Source of the DNA: Aliivibrio sp. S4MY1
GTDB taxonomy: Bacteria > Pseudomonadota > Gammaproteobacteria > Enterobacterales > Vibrionaceae
NCBI RefSeq assembly: GCF_028765545.1
Contig: NZ_JARACP010000009.1
Location: forward strand, 124,001-188,000
DNA length: 64,000 nucleotides
Reading direction: 5' to 3'
Below the pieces are notes generated by a model, which did not search any database, was not told the DNA's origin, and saw nothing but the letters and a program-made list of their open reading frames with translations. Positions within the stretch are counted from its first letter, which is position 1. Each line of letters begins with the position of its first letter. The position numbers were made by a program, and so were the translations under genes. Below, piece after piece: positions 45,967-54,789 of this stretch.

Positions 45967-47364
45967 TTACCGTGAAAACAACAGATACGAGTTTGCAGGA
46001 ATAAAGAATCTAAGGTTTCCCTGCTGAGGTGCGTAATAACTGTGCGAGGTTCTTTCTAACCACACCACATCCGATTTTACCGCCATATTCACTTCAATAT
46101 TATGGGCAGATTTATTGATTGCCACGATACCACTTTCCCCTCTTTCGAAGATCAAATGATCATCACTTGCAGCGACGTGTTTTTGTAGCTCACCATACAT
46201 ATCATGATGAAAAGCAATCAGTGTCGCCATGCGATCAGAATGCCACTCATCTTTCCATCTTGGTTCACCTGCGCCATTTTTTATGCCACTGACATCAAGC
46301 TCAGAATAAATCAGAGGGATCCCACCATCACGGCCAAACAAATACGCATGCGCAAGCCACTCATTTGCTTCACTCATCACAAGCGACTGAAACACTTGGT
46401 TATTGGGAATATCATGAGTAGTCGCAAAAGTAATCGCGCGCAGTGGAGACATTGCCATCCCATAAATGTACGGGTCAATTAAGCTCGTAAAAGAGGCGTC
46501 TTTTTCTAGTGCTTGATAAAGAGTATTAAACAAAGGAAAGTCATAAGCGCCTAACTCTGTTTCTTTTAGGTATGGGTTTAAAAAGGTTTCGTACTCTTCT
46601 TTGGTTGCACCACCATCGGTAATGATCTCACCAAAAATATGAATATCATGGGTGATCTCATCATCCCACACTTTGCTAAGGTGCTCTAAACTCATGTGCT
46701 TGGCGGCATCAATACGAAAGCCTTTCACACCAATCTGTTTTAGCGCCTTTAGGTATGAACGTTGCTGCTCAATAACATGCTCATTATCCGCTAACGTTGG
46801 TAAACCTGGGTCATGAGGCCCACCTGAGATTCGGCCGTTCTGCACTTCCCATTTGTCATTCCAATTCTCAATACCAAAGGCTTCGACAAAATCAGATTCA
46901 GAAAACAGCGGCTCAGATAAATCACCAAACAGTTTTAATGCTTCATACTTCTCAGGGTTACGAGCGTAATCTTCTCTGTCCCACTGATTTGGGTATTCAA
47001 GATCGGCTCTAATGTCTGATTCATTCGCCATGTGATTGAACACTACATCAACATAAACCCACAACCCTAGCTCAGCCAATCGCTCTACCATGCGTGTAAA
47101 ATCAAGCGTATTACCAAGGGGGTTATCTATTAAGCGGTAATCTTGAGGTTGGTATCGCTGCCACCACTGAGTGCCTGATGGCAAGCTTAATGATTTCATG
47201 GCAGGAGAAACGAGCACAGAGCGATAACCCAAACGGGCAATCAATTCTGCTTGCTCTGTGATGTGTTCATAGCGCCAATCGAAAGCATGTAGGATGACAT
47301 TACTCATCGCTGGCACTTCAGCTGAATGGCATTGTGTTTGCTGGTTCATTATTTTTTTATCCAT
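45967..47364 (-). CDS. Alpha-amylase family glycosidase (GH13)
   Basis: A 465-aa glycoside hydrolase acting on alpha-glucans. Conserved regions in order: VDVVFNHMA (I), GVKGFRIDAAKHM (II, nucleophile Asp), IFGEIITDG (III, acid/base Glu) and FATTHDIPN (IV). It has no signal peptide, so it is probably cytoplasmic. Start is uncertain: Met1, Met6 and Met20 (MSNVILHAFDWRY, where similarity should begin) are all possible and none has a strong ribosome site. It stands alone. Confidence 0.88.
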   Translation of the reverse strand: MDKKIMNQQTQCHSAEVPAMSNVILHAFDWRYEHITEQAELIARLGYRSVLVSPAMKSLSLPSGTQWWQRYQPQDYRLIDNPLGNTLDFTRMVERLAELGLWVYVDVVFNHMANESDIRADLEYPNQWDREDYARNPEKYEALKLFGDLSEPLFSESDFVEAFGIENWNDKWEVQNGRISGGPHDPGLPTLADNEHVIEQQRSYLKALKQIGVKGFRIDAAKHMSLEHLSKVWDDEITHDIHIFGEIITDGGATKEEYETFLNPYLKETELGAYDFPLFNTLYQALEKDASFTSLIDPYIYGMAMSPLRAITFATTHDIPNNQVFQSLVMSEANEWLAHAYLFGRDGGIPLIYSELDVSGIKNGAGEPRWKDEWHSDRMATLIAFHHDMYGELQKHVAASDDHLIFERGESGIVAINKSAHNIEVNMAVKSDVVWLERTSHSYYAPQQGNLRFFIPANSYLLFSR

Positions 47365-47512
47365 TACATAACATCATTCAATTATAAAAAGTTCCCATTT
47401 TCCTTCCCTCCTCCCTTAATCGATAAAATCCAGTAGGAGATCTTAGGCGTAGAAGAGAAAGATAAGCAGTACTCTATAGCGATACCGTAAAGGATACTAA
47501 TGATAACTCACT

Positions 47513-47986
47513 CTATAATAACAAGTTATCTTCTATTGGGATAAAGCGATCAGCAGCTTCTATAAGTGAATTAGCCGTTAAATTTTGCACGCCATACACT
47601 TCAACTTCTTTATTAAAACGTGACTGAATTCGCTTAACGAGTAAGTCAAAATCCCCATCGCCAGACAAAATAACCACAATATCCGCCTGCTCTGCTAACT
47701 CAATCGCATCAAGGGTGATACCTACGTCCCAATCGCCTTTTGCTGACCCATCACGACGCTGAATAAAAGGCTTAAGCTTTACATCAAAACCAATACCACG
47801 AAGGATATTATGAAACTGCTTTTGTTTGTCATCACTGCGCGCAATCGCATACGCATTAGCCCCAACCACCTTACGGCCATCGGTCACTTTTGCCCATAAT
47901 GCGTTGTAATCAAAATGACGTTGGTAAACATCACGCGTGGTGTAATAAATATTTTGTACATCAACAAGAATCGCAACGGTTTTCAT
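47513..47986 (-). CDS. NYN/PIN-fold protein (LabA/DUF88 type)
   Basis: A 157-aa PIN-like protein of the NYN family. The conserved acidic residues expected at the nuclease site are present in ILVDVQNIYY, GDWDVGITLDAIEL and ILSGDGDFDLLV. Members are predicted or shown RNases, but the target here is unknown. The frame opens nine codons upstream; the ATG chosen starts directly at the first strand (MKTVAILVDVQN). It faces away from the SpoU gene, 94 bases apart. Confidence 0.86.
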   Translation of the reverse strand: MKTVAILVDVQNIYYTTRDVYQRHFDYNALWAKVTDGRKVVGANAYAIARSDDKQKQFHNILRGIGFDVKLKPFIQRRDGSAKGDWDVGITLDAIELAEQADIVVILSGDGDFDLLVKRIQSRFNKEVEVYGVQNLTANSLIEAADRFIPIEDNLLL

Positions 47987-48080
47987 ATTTCGCCTTCCTA
48001 GGAAATTATCCAATGAGTCTATATGAATCCCTTTAATTTAGGTATACTTCGCGCAAATTTTGTATTGGAAAGACGGTAAA

Positions 48081-48539
48081 ATGACTAAAGGCTACTCTTG
48101 TATTGGATTGGTAAACCCAAAAACACCTGAAAACGTAGGCTCGGTAATGCGAGCGGCAGGCTGCTATGGCGTAAACTCGGTATTCTACACGGGCAGACGT
48201 TACGATATTGCAAAGCAGTTTTGTACGGATACAAAAAGCCAGCATCTTAACGTTCCATTGATCGGCGTTGAAGATCTAAAAGACATCATTCCTTTAGATT
48301 GTGTGCCAGTCGCGGTTGATTTAATTGAAGGCGCTAAACCACTGCCAGATTACAAGCACCCACCACGTGCGTTTTACATTTTTGGCCCAGAAGATGGCAC
48401 ATTGAAAAAAGAGATCACCGATTTCTGCCGTGAGACGATTTATGTCCCAACCAATGGCTGCATGAACTTAGCCGCTGCTGTGAACGTGATCATGTACGAT
48501 CGCATGGCAAAAGGCGAAAACTTCTCCAACCATAAATAA
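48081..48539 (+). CDS. SpoU/TrmH-family RNA methyltransferase
   Basis: A 152-aa trefoil-knot methyltransferase that should transfer a methyl group to a ribose or base in tRNA or rRNA. SPOUT motifs: NPKTPENVGSVMRAAG (1), FIFGPEDG-type loop (YIFGPEDGTL, 2) and CMNLAAAVNVIMYD (3). It lacks an extra RNA-binding domain. The in-frame codons upstream (MYWKDGK) are an unlikely start. It is followed after 34 bases by the APH-fold kinase gene, probably in one transcript. The exact target is unknown. Confidence 0.88.
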   Translation: MTKGYSCIGLVNPKTPENVGSVMRAAGCYGVNSVFYTGRRYDIAKQFCTDTKSQHLNVPLIGVEDLKDIIPLDCVPVAVDLIEGAKPLPDYKHPPRAFYIFGPEDGTLKKEITDFCRETIYVPTNGCMNLAAAVNVIMYDRMAKGENFSNHK

Positions 48540-48573
48540 TCTACGTTAAGCTAGATGAATAAAGGAACTCGAC

Positions 48574-49551
48574 ATGTTTGATTTATCACGTATTTCGGGT
48601 TTCGAAAACGCATCAATTACCCAAACCGATACCCTACAAACCTTGTGGGGCGGCTATGGGGAGTTGGTGCGTTTGCATTTAACCCAAGCACCCATCTCTT
48701 CTATTATCATTAAACAGATCACCTTACCCAAGCCTAAAGTGCATCCTAGGGGTTGGAATACAGATTTATCACACCAACGTAAACTCGACTCATACCAAGT
48801 GGAACTCAATTGGTATCAAGATTACGCCAATGCAGTTTCTACCCATTGTCCTGTGCCGCGCTGTTTATATGTAGAGCAGCGAGATAACGAGCTCATCTTA
48901 GTATTGGAAGATTTAGCGACTTGCGGATTTCCAATCGTAAAAACTGGACCATTACAAACCAGCGCCTCAATAAATGAAACCAAAGCCTGCTTAACTTGGC
49001 TTGCAAACTTTCATGCAGCACACCTTAATGTTGAGCCTATTGGCTTATGGCAAACTGGCACTTATTGGCATTTAGATACGCGCCCTGATGAGCTTGAAGC
49101 CTTAACGGACATACCATTAGAAGACGCTGCGCTTAAGATTGATGAAACACTAAAAAACACCCGTTACCAAACCTTGGTTCATGGTGATGCTAAGTTAGCG
49201 AACTTCTGCTTTTCTGAAGATGGCGAGCAAGTCGCTGCTGTTGATTTTCAATATGTGGGTAAAGGCTGCGGTATGAAGGATGTGATCTTGTTTATCAGCA
49301 GTGCAATAAAGCCAGAACAGTGCGCAGAGCTTGAGAGTGAGCTGTTAGATCATTACTTTAGTCAGCTTAAAAGCGCCCTATTACGTTTAGGTCACACAAA
49401 AGCAAGTGACGATATTGAGCAAGCGTGGCGACCACTGTTTTGCATTGCTTGGGCTGATTTTCAACGCTTTGTAAAAGGCTGGAGCCCAGAGCATTGGAAG
49501 ATTAATGGGTATACTGAAGAACTTAAAGAAAGAGCGCTGAAGGTTTTGTAG
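48574..49551 (+). CDS. APH-fold small-molecule kinase
   Basis: A 325-aa phosphotransferase of the aminoglycoside/choline/ecdysteroid-kinase-like superfamily. Key parts are the ATP-side IIIKQITLP, the linker LILVLEDLA, the catalytic loop TLVHGDAKLANFCF (Asp and Asn) and the metal motif AAVDFQYVGKGCG. Substrate not predictable. An AAAGGA ribosome site precedes the ATG, and it probably shares a transcript with the SpoU gene. It is different from the thiK-type gene at 38244-39080. Confidence 0.82.
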   Translation: MFDLSRISGFENASITQTDTLQTLWGGYGELVRLHLTQAPISSIIIKQITLPKPKVHPRGWNTDLSHQRKLDSYQVELNWYQDYANAVSTHCPVPRCLYVEQRDNELILVLEDLATCGFPIVKTGPLQTSASINETKACLTWLANFHAAHLNVEPIGLWQTGTYWHLDTRPDELEALTDIPLEDAALKIDETLKNTRYQTLVHGDAKLANFCFSEDGEQVAAVDFQYVGKGCGMKDVILFISSAIKPEQCAELESELLDHYFSQLKSALLRLGHTKASDDIEQAWRPLFCIAWADFQRFVKGWSPEHWKINGYTEELKERALKVL

Positions 49552-49554
49552 GGA

Positions 49555-49580
49555 AAGGTCGCAAGTGAGCGACCTTTTTT
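49555..49580 (+). terminator. Intrinsic terminator after the APH-fold gene
   Basis: Stem AAAGGTCGC/GCGACCTTT with loop AAGTGA, then TTT. Confidence 0.9.
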
Positions 49581-49704
49581 CTATGGGTGTAGCTGTTAAC
49601 TTGTTTCTGGATAGAAATGGGCGAGCATTGATGCTCTAAGTCATGAAGTTCGGATAAGCTAGGTTTATGACATAATATGATTAGAGAACCATTCTCGGTT
49701 CAGT

Positions 49705-51519
49705 TTAAAAATCTATCTTATCAAGCCACTCGACATGCTTTGTACGTTCTTCTTGCTGCCATTTCATATTCCAAATCCAATCATCAAATCTTGGTGAGCA
49801 ATCAGAACACTTATCACAATGCCTTTGTTTAAATCCTGACATAAACTCTGGTCCACCCGAGTTATCAAATGCTTTGATCAGCAAGTTCCCAGTTCCAACT
49901 GTATACTTATGCTTTAAACAAGTCATGATAGACATACTCAGAGAGTGCATTCCCAACTGTTTGGCTATCATTCCTCTCGGTCGGTAATCAACGAACATAT
50001 GTTCACAATGACCAATAATATTTGTAGGGTCATAGTTGGCTAAACCTATTGCGATGAACTGACCTTCTCTCGAAGTAGGATCGTCTGGGTCCATTCCAAG
50101 GTTTTTAGCCATATCAGCAAAGAACTGCTTTTGCTCTTCAATACTAGCTTCAAAAAGTGGCTTTCGTTCTTCTTTATTAGCCATTACATTATCAAGCGCA
50201 TCCAATAACTCTTCAGCACTCGAACAATGCTCAAGAATTAAAGATCTAACGTCAAACTTCACAATAGTTTTAAGCTCAGACTGTAAGTTGACCATAAGAT
50301 ACAGCTGCTCAATTTTTCTCATCTCACTAACAATTGACGAGTACATCAATACTGTATGAAGCATCTTTTCAAACCACTCATCTAGGAATGCGATAGCTTC
50401 ATTTGACCCACGTGCATTGTGAATGGTTTTAAACATACCTATAGATAAACTAACATCACACATCAAATCTGCCAAGATATTAAACTGACTGAGGTTAACC
50501 AGTCTGTGGCACATGTTAATTATCTTCTGCAACTGAGCACAAGCCTCATGATATTGCTTGTGTATTTCTCGGTTCATAAACAAGTATTCAAAACTATCAG
50601 ATTTAAAGTTCTCATTTGAATGATGTTGCGCATGTAGCTGTTCAACTTGAATACTAAACAATGCGCTTCTTGCTTTAGCTATCGCTGTTAGACGGTAAGC
50701 TGACTCTTTTTGCTCTCTTGCACAGGCAACTAAGTATTCGCATAACTTAAGTTGCTCCTCAATCTGTTCATTTTTGACTTGTTTATAAGGAGCGATCTTA
50801 AAAGCGTAATCAAAGTAAAGTGCAGCCAAGAATCTATCTTTAGCTGGCACAATGCGCGATTGAATAATGTCACTAGCTTGCCGATAAAGGTCATCAAATG
50901 ATCTAGCAAGTAAGAGTTGGTCTAACTTGATATGGTAAGCCTTAAACAAAGCATCACCGACTTGTTCGATACGTGTATTCAAAGCTTCTGGTTGCAAGGT
51001 CTTACAGTTGTTAACCGCAAGCTTAAGATCTCGTAAAGACAGGAAATCCCAGCATTCTTGAACAGCCACCAACAATTTATCGAATGCTACGGAATCGTTT
51101 CTTTCTAGCTTATTCTCAACGGGTAAATGGACAGTCAAAGTATCAGTAGATGAGTCTCTTACTTTCTCCAAGATCTCTTGATTGTCAGTAACAGAAGCCC
51201 AGTAAATTTCTTCGCTAGACACTTCAACAACTACCAATATCACTGGAATATTGAACTTGAGATAATACTGAAGACGGGAGCGAGAAACCGAGAAAGACAG
51301 TTTCTGTCCATCCTCAATAAATGAACAGTTCTCTTGACCTTTAAGCTGAATTTTGAACACGCTCTCTTGACCAAGAGCTTTTCCGTTTGAATCTTTCAGC
51401 TCAATTTCACAGTCAATACCATGATCATTCTGGTCTTCTTGACTTCTGATAATCCAATTGAACGGCGCTTTGTACTCAAAAATTCGCCCTGCTGCTGTAC
51501 CAATCTCACCTGCATTCAT
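49705..51519 (-). CDS. DUF4365 protein with C-terminal cysteine triplet
   Basis: A 604-aa protein with an N-terminal DUF4365 domain (residues 1-150). Asp36 in HGIDCEIEL and Gln58-Leu-Lys60 in FKIQLKG have the layout of a PD-(D/E)xK nuclease core, and GEIGTAAGRIFEY may supply the helix acid. The middle, residues 160-550, is helical and resembles nothing I know. Near the end, HCDKCSDC (Cys568, Cys571, Cys574) looks metal-binding. DUF4365 proteins often occur in defence-rich loci. Here the neighbour is a decayed higA remnant, and the flanks are ordinary genes. No partner gene is visible, so any defence role would be single-gene. This is inference. Confidence 0.8.
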   Translation of the reverse strand: MNAGEIGTAAGRIFEYKAPFNWIIRSQEDQNDHGIDCEIELKDSNGKALGQESVFKIQLKGQENCSFIEDGQKLSFSVSRSRLQYYLKFNIPVILVVVEVSSEEIYWASVTDNQEILEKVRDSSTDTLTVHLPVENKLERNDSVAFDKLLVAVQECWDFLSLRDLKLAVNNCKTLQPEALNTRIEQVGDALFKAYHIKLDQLLLARSFDDLYRQASDIIQSRIVPAKDRFLAALYFDYAFKIAPYKQVKNEQIEEQLKLCEYLVACAREQKESAYRLTAIAKARSALFSIQVEQLHAQHHSNENFKSDSFEYLFMNREIHKQYHEACAQLQKIINMCHRLVNLSQFNILADLMCDVSLSIGMFKTIHNARGSNEAIAFLDEWFEKMLHTVLMYSSIVSEMRKIEQLYLMVNLQSELKTIVKFDVRSLILEHCSSAEELLDALDNVMANKEERKPLFEASIEEQKQFFADMAKNLGMDPDDPTSREGQFIAIGLANYDPTNIIGHCEHMFVDYRPRGMIAKQLGMHSLSMSIMTCLKHKYTVGTGNLLIKAFDNSGGPEFMSGFKQRHCDKCSDCSPRFDDWIWNMKWQQEERTKHVEWLDKIDF

Positions 51520-51701
51520 AGTGAAACCTTATAAATTTTAAAGCCTTTATTTTAACCGGAAGCTGCAACAATTTAAATGTAAATAGAGCAAATCAAGATG
51601 AGAGTTATGTCAAATTACTTTAATTAAGCCAAAACTAGAATCGTAGATATGTAAACGAAAGACACCTCAAACTCACTTTGGGGCACAAACGAGTTAGATT
51701 A

Positions 51702-52006
51702 TTATTTAGCAAGTTGATATTCGCCAATAAGACTCCCAAGTAGAATGTTCAACTTACGATTTAAATTTCTAATCATGGCAAGTGAAAGTCGTCTCTTTCT
51801 CTTCAAGCTCTCTGTAACTCGGCTGTGCAGCCCTAGACTTAAATTTTATAGTGAACGTTTTCGTATGCTTCAGCTAATGTGGTTAAAATTTCTAATTCAT
51901 CAAATTCATGATCAGACAGTGCATCAAGATCGCCGCTAGTAAGCTCACTGATACGAGCCATCGCTGCTTTGTAATCATCTTTAGTTCTAATTGGCTTAGT
52001 ATTCAT
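51702..52006 (-). pseudogene. higA: higA antitoxin, internally deleted and frameshifted
   Basis: The first 55 codons (ATG at 52006, good GAGGT ribosome site) give MNTKPIRTKDDYKAAMARIS...EILTTLAEAYENVHYKI, the N-terminal half of a HigA antitoxin, and then a TAA. Five bases later, in another frame, a second stretch (51833-51702) reads LHSRVTESLKRKRRLSLAMI...IGEYQLAK, the C-terminal part of the HigA helix-turn-helix domain. About 25 residues in between are missing. So a HigA gene has lost roughly 80 bases and its frame. No higB toxin is seen upstream of it on the minus strand, where it would normally lie. Confidence 0.8.
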
Positions 52007-52055
52007 AATTTATTACCTCTACATTGTTATTACATGCTTAGTGTTTATAAACTCT

Positions 52056-52095
52056 ATAAAAAACTCCCCAGCACAAAGTACCAGAGAGTTTTATT
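52056..52095 (-). terminator. Probable terminator after the BCCT gene
   Basis: Arms AAAACTC/GAGTTTT with a long loop and a T run on the minus strand, between the BCCT stop and the higA remnant. Confidence 0.5.
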
Positions 52096-52145
52096 GTAGA
52101 TCTAACTTTTACTTTAGCTCTTAATCTAGCTACAAACTAACCTAA

Positions 52146-53750
52146 TTAGTTAACTCGCTTAGTCGCTACCTTTGGTTTTTCAACTTCCGTCAATAGCCCT
52201 TTAAGTAGACTTGCACTGCCAAGCAACAGAATAATAGTAAACGGCATTGCTGCAATAATGGTAATTGATTGCAGAGATTGAATAGACTGCGTACCACCAA
52301 TCCACAACATAATCATGGCGATAGCACCAGAGATAACAGCCCACACTACTTTCTGCTTAACAGGTACTTCTAATTTACCACCCGCTGTCATGCCATCAAT
52401 AACGATAGAGCCTGAATCCAACGTTGTCACAAAGAAAACGATGATCAATGCTACGGCAATAAAAGATAAAATATCCCCGAACGGATAAGCATCTAGCATG
52501 TGGAACAAGCTTAGAGAGACATCGCTAATACCTTGTTGAGCACCTAATAGCCCAATTTTATCGATGACTTGTTGAATAGCCACGCCGCCGAAGATAGACA
52601 TCCAAGCCGTTGTTACCATTGTCGGAATAAGCATTACGCAAAGTAGGAACTCACGAACGGTTCGTCCTTTAGAGATACGCGCTACGAACATACCAAAGAA
52701 AGGTGCATACGCAACCCACCACGCCCAATAGAACACAGTCCAACCGTGCAACCAAGTGGTGTCTTCACGGCCAGAGGTTTCGCTTAATGGAATAATATTT
52801 TTCACATAACCTGTTAATGCCGTAACTAATGAATCTAATACGGTTGTGAAGTTCAGCACAGCAATCAGACCAAGGAAGATAAAGGCAATAACCATATTTA
52901 GGTTACTAAGAAACTTAACGCCCCCATCCATACCTCGTAAAACAGAGATAATAGCTAAGCCCATAATCAATATGATAATAGCCTGTTGAAGATAGATATT
53001 ATTTTCCATTCCAAAAACATGGCTAATACCACTCGCCGCTTGCGAGCCGCCTAAACCAAGAGACGTTGCCAGACCAAACAAGGTAACTAATACGGTTAAG
53101 ATATCAATCACATCGCCAGTTTTACCCCAAACGCGATCCCCTAATAGTGGATAAAACACAGAGCGCATTGATAATGGCAGCCCTTTGTTATAAACAAAAT
53201 AAGCAAGGCAAAGTGCCGTCATGCCATAGATAGCCCACGCATGTAAACCCCAATGGAAAACGGTTGCGCCTAGTGCAAGTTCACGACCTGCTTCTGTAAA
53301 AGGTTCTACATTAAGTGGGGTTCCAAACCAGTTGGTAAAGAACGCGGTTGGCTCTGCAACACCCCAGAAAATAAGCCCAATACCCATACCTGCTGCAAAT
53401 AGCATTGAGATCCAAGAGGCTTTTGAATAATCAGGTTTTGCACCTTCACCACCTAAACGAATTTTACCCAAAGGTGAAAACGCGATAATAATGGCTAAAA
53501 TTAATAATAGGTTAGCTCCCCACATAAAGAGGAAGTCAAAATTTGCTAACACTGAGCCTTTAATGGAATCAATCGCGGCTTTGGCGTCTGTCGGTGGTAG
53601 TGCGAGAAGAGTGATAATGAAGAGAAGAGATAAGCCAACTGAGGCCATAAAAACGGTGTTATGGACATCCATGCCCCATTTACTAATGTTATCTTGACCG
53701 ACTTCATAATCTGTCGATTCAATACTGTACTTTTTTGATTTAAAACCCAT
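52146..53750 (-). CDS. BCCT-family betaine/choline/carnitine transporter
   Basis: A 12-helix inner-membrane carrier of 534 aa for compatible solutes such as glycine betaine. It has the family motif GMGIGLIFWGVAEPTAFF, FHWGLHAWAIYG and the aromatic-box segment TVFYWAWWVAYAPFFGMFVARISKGRTVREF. N-terminal tail of about 30 residues is cytosolic. Its 5' region has two small hairpins, one followed by a T run, which may be an attenuator. A second, more divergent BCCT carrier is at 59343-61295. Substrate cannot be fixed from sequence. Confidence 0.92.
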   Translation of the reverse strand: MGFKSKKYSIESTDYEVGQDNISKWGMDVHNTVFMASVGLSLLFIITLLALPPTDAKAAIDSIKGSVLANFDFLFMWGANLLLILAIIIAFSPLGKIRLGGEGAKPDYSKASWISMLFAAGMGIGLIFWGVAEPTAFFTNWFGTPLNVEPFTEAGRELALGATVFHWGLHAWAIYGMTALCLAYFVYNKGLPLSMRSVFYPLLGDRVWGKTGDVIDILTVLVTLFGLATSLGLGGSQAASGISHVFGMENNIYLQQAIIILIMGLAIISVLRGMDGGVKFLSNLNMVIAFIFLGLIAVLNFTTVLDSLVTALTGYVKNIIPLSETSGREDTTWLHGWTVFYWAWWVAYAPFFGMFVARISKGRTVREFLLCVMLIPTMVTTAWMSIFGGVAIQQVIDKIGLLGAQQGISDVSLSLFHMLDAYPFGDILSFIAVALIIVFFVTTLDSGSIVIDGMTAGGKLEVPVKQKVVWAVISGAIAMIMLWIGGTQSIQSLQSITIIAAMPFTIILLLGSASLLKGLLTEVEKPKVATKRVN

Positions 53751-53859
53751 AAATGATAATGTTCAGATATTCAGTTAAGCGAACGCCTAGACGAATATAA
53801 GGACAACTCCTTATCCAATTGCTGTTTGATTGAGTAGCGGTACCATGTAAATAAACATG

Positions 53860-53884
53860 ATAAAAATCACCACGGTAGGTGATT
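53860..53884 (-). promoter_or_regulatory. Terminator-like hairpin in the BCCT 5' region
   Basis: Perfect stem AATCACC/GGTGATT with a six-base loop, followed on the minus strand by TTTATC. It lies 110-135 bases before the BCCT start codon, so it could attenuate transcription if the promoter is further upstream. Confidence 0.4.
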
Positions 53885-53985
53885 AATGGCTCTTTTTCTC
53901 AATCCCAAGCGGCGAATTGTAACACAAAATGGGTAGTTATTGGTGATTAACTCTTTTTCTGCGTGTAGCTATCGTATTTCATGAT

Positions 53986-54013
53986 AAAAGATCGTTAATA
54001 AACGATCTTTTTA
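53986..54013 (-). terminator. Intrinsic terminator after the SIS gene
   Basis: Eleven-base-pair stem AAAAGATCGTT/AACGATCTTTT with loop AATA. Confidence 0.88.
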
Positions 54014-54072
54014 ATTTGGGTATTTTAGTCTCTAAATGATGTTCAGATAATCGGCCGTTTAGAATGTTCGTT

Positions 54073-54789
54073 CTACATCGACTTTAATCGGCCTTTAAAG
54101 TGCTCATAAACATCTTCATTATTGAAACCATCGACATTTTGGCTGCTAAAGATCAACGGCTCGACCCCTTGCTCTAGTGCTAATTTTTGCGCTTCTGTAC
54201 ATAGCGTATTGATAAGAGCCATACCTGAAATACTAGAAAAAGCCCCTGTTACTCGGTTATTTATCTCACACAGCCCATCACCACTTGGAACGCGATTATC
54301 TAAAATGATATCAGCGATATCCATCAATTTTAGTCCACTTTCATGGCGACTTGGATATTGGCTAGATTGCTCAACAGAGGTTATCGCAATCACTTTATGG
54401 CCTTTATCTTTGGCTAGCTGGGCAAACTCTACAGGGAGCGCGTTTCTACCTGAATTAGAAGCAACGACAATCACATCATCTGCACCTATATTTTGATCTT
54501 GCCACAAGATCTCTGCAAGCCCATTAAGCTTTTCAAGCCGAGAGCCGCGCAGCGCACCATCTGATGTAAGAACTGTTGAGTCTAAGATTGCGTTAATATT
54601 CCCTAACCCACCAGCACGAATAAAGCCTTCTAGGCCAATCATATGAGAATGACCAGTACCTAATACTTGGATCATATTGTCATTAATAATGGCATCAGCG
54701 AATAGTTGAGAAGCCTGTTGAATAGGCTGTTGGTTATCAATAAAAAGCTGTTCTAATGCATGGATAAGTTTATTGCTATATTCGAACAT
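54073..54789 (-). CDS. SIS-domain sugar-phosphate-binding protein (UPF0309 type)
   Basis: A 238-aa cytoplasmic protein with one SIS domain: MIQVLGTGHSHMIGLEG, VIVVASNSGRNALPVEFAQ (phosphosugar-binding SNSGRN) and DNRVPSGDGLCEI. It resembles the UPF0309 group of putative sugar isomerases rather than MurQ or GmhA. An in-frame GTG three codons upstream is an alternative start. No sugar genes adjoin, so no pathway can be named. Confidence 0.83.
   Translation of the reverse strand: MFEYSNKLIHALEQLFIDNQQPIQQASQLFADAIINDNMIQVLGTGHSHMIGLEGFIRAGGLGNINAILDSTVLTSDGALRGSRLEKLNGLAEILWQDQNIGADDVIVVASNSGRNALPVEFAQLAKDKGHKVIAITSVEQSSQYPSRHESGLKLMDIADIILDNRVPSGDGLCEINNRVTGAFSSISGMALINTLCTEAQKLALEQGVEPLIFSSQNVDGFNNEDVYEHFKGRLKSM

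Larger units (their letters stand above)
53751..54072. other. Upstream region of the BCCT gene
   Basis: This 322-base gap holds, from the BCCT gene outward, a palindrome ATAAGGA-CAAC-TCCTTAT (53797-53814), a terminator-like hairpin (53860-53884, minus strand) and the terminator of the SIS gene (53986-54013). No ORF. Confidence 0.6.

Noticed and set aside
51745-52099. Plus-strand ORFs of 63-64 codons.
   Set aside because: They lie opposite the higA remnant, which has recognisable family sequence and a ribosome site on the minus strand.
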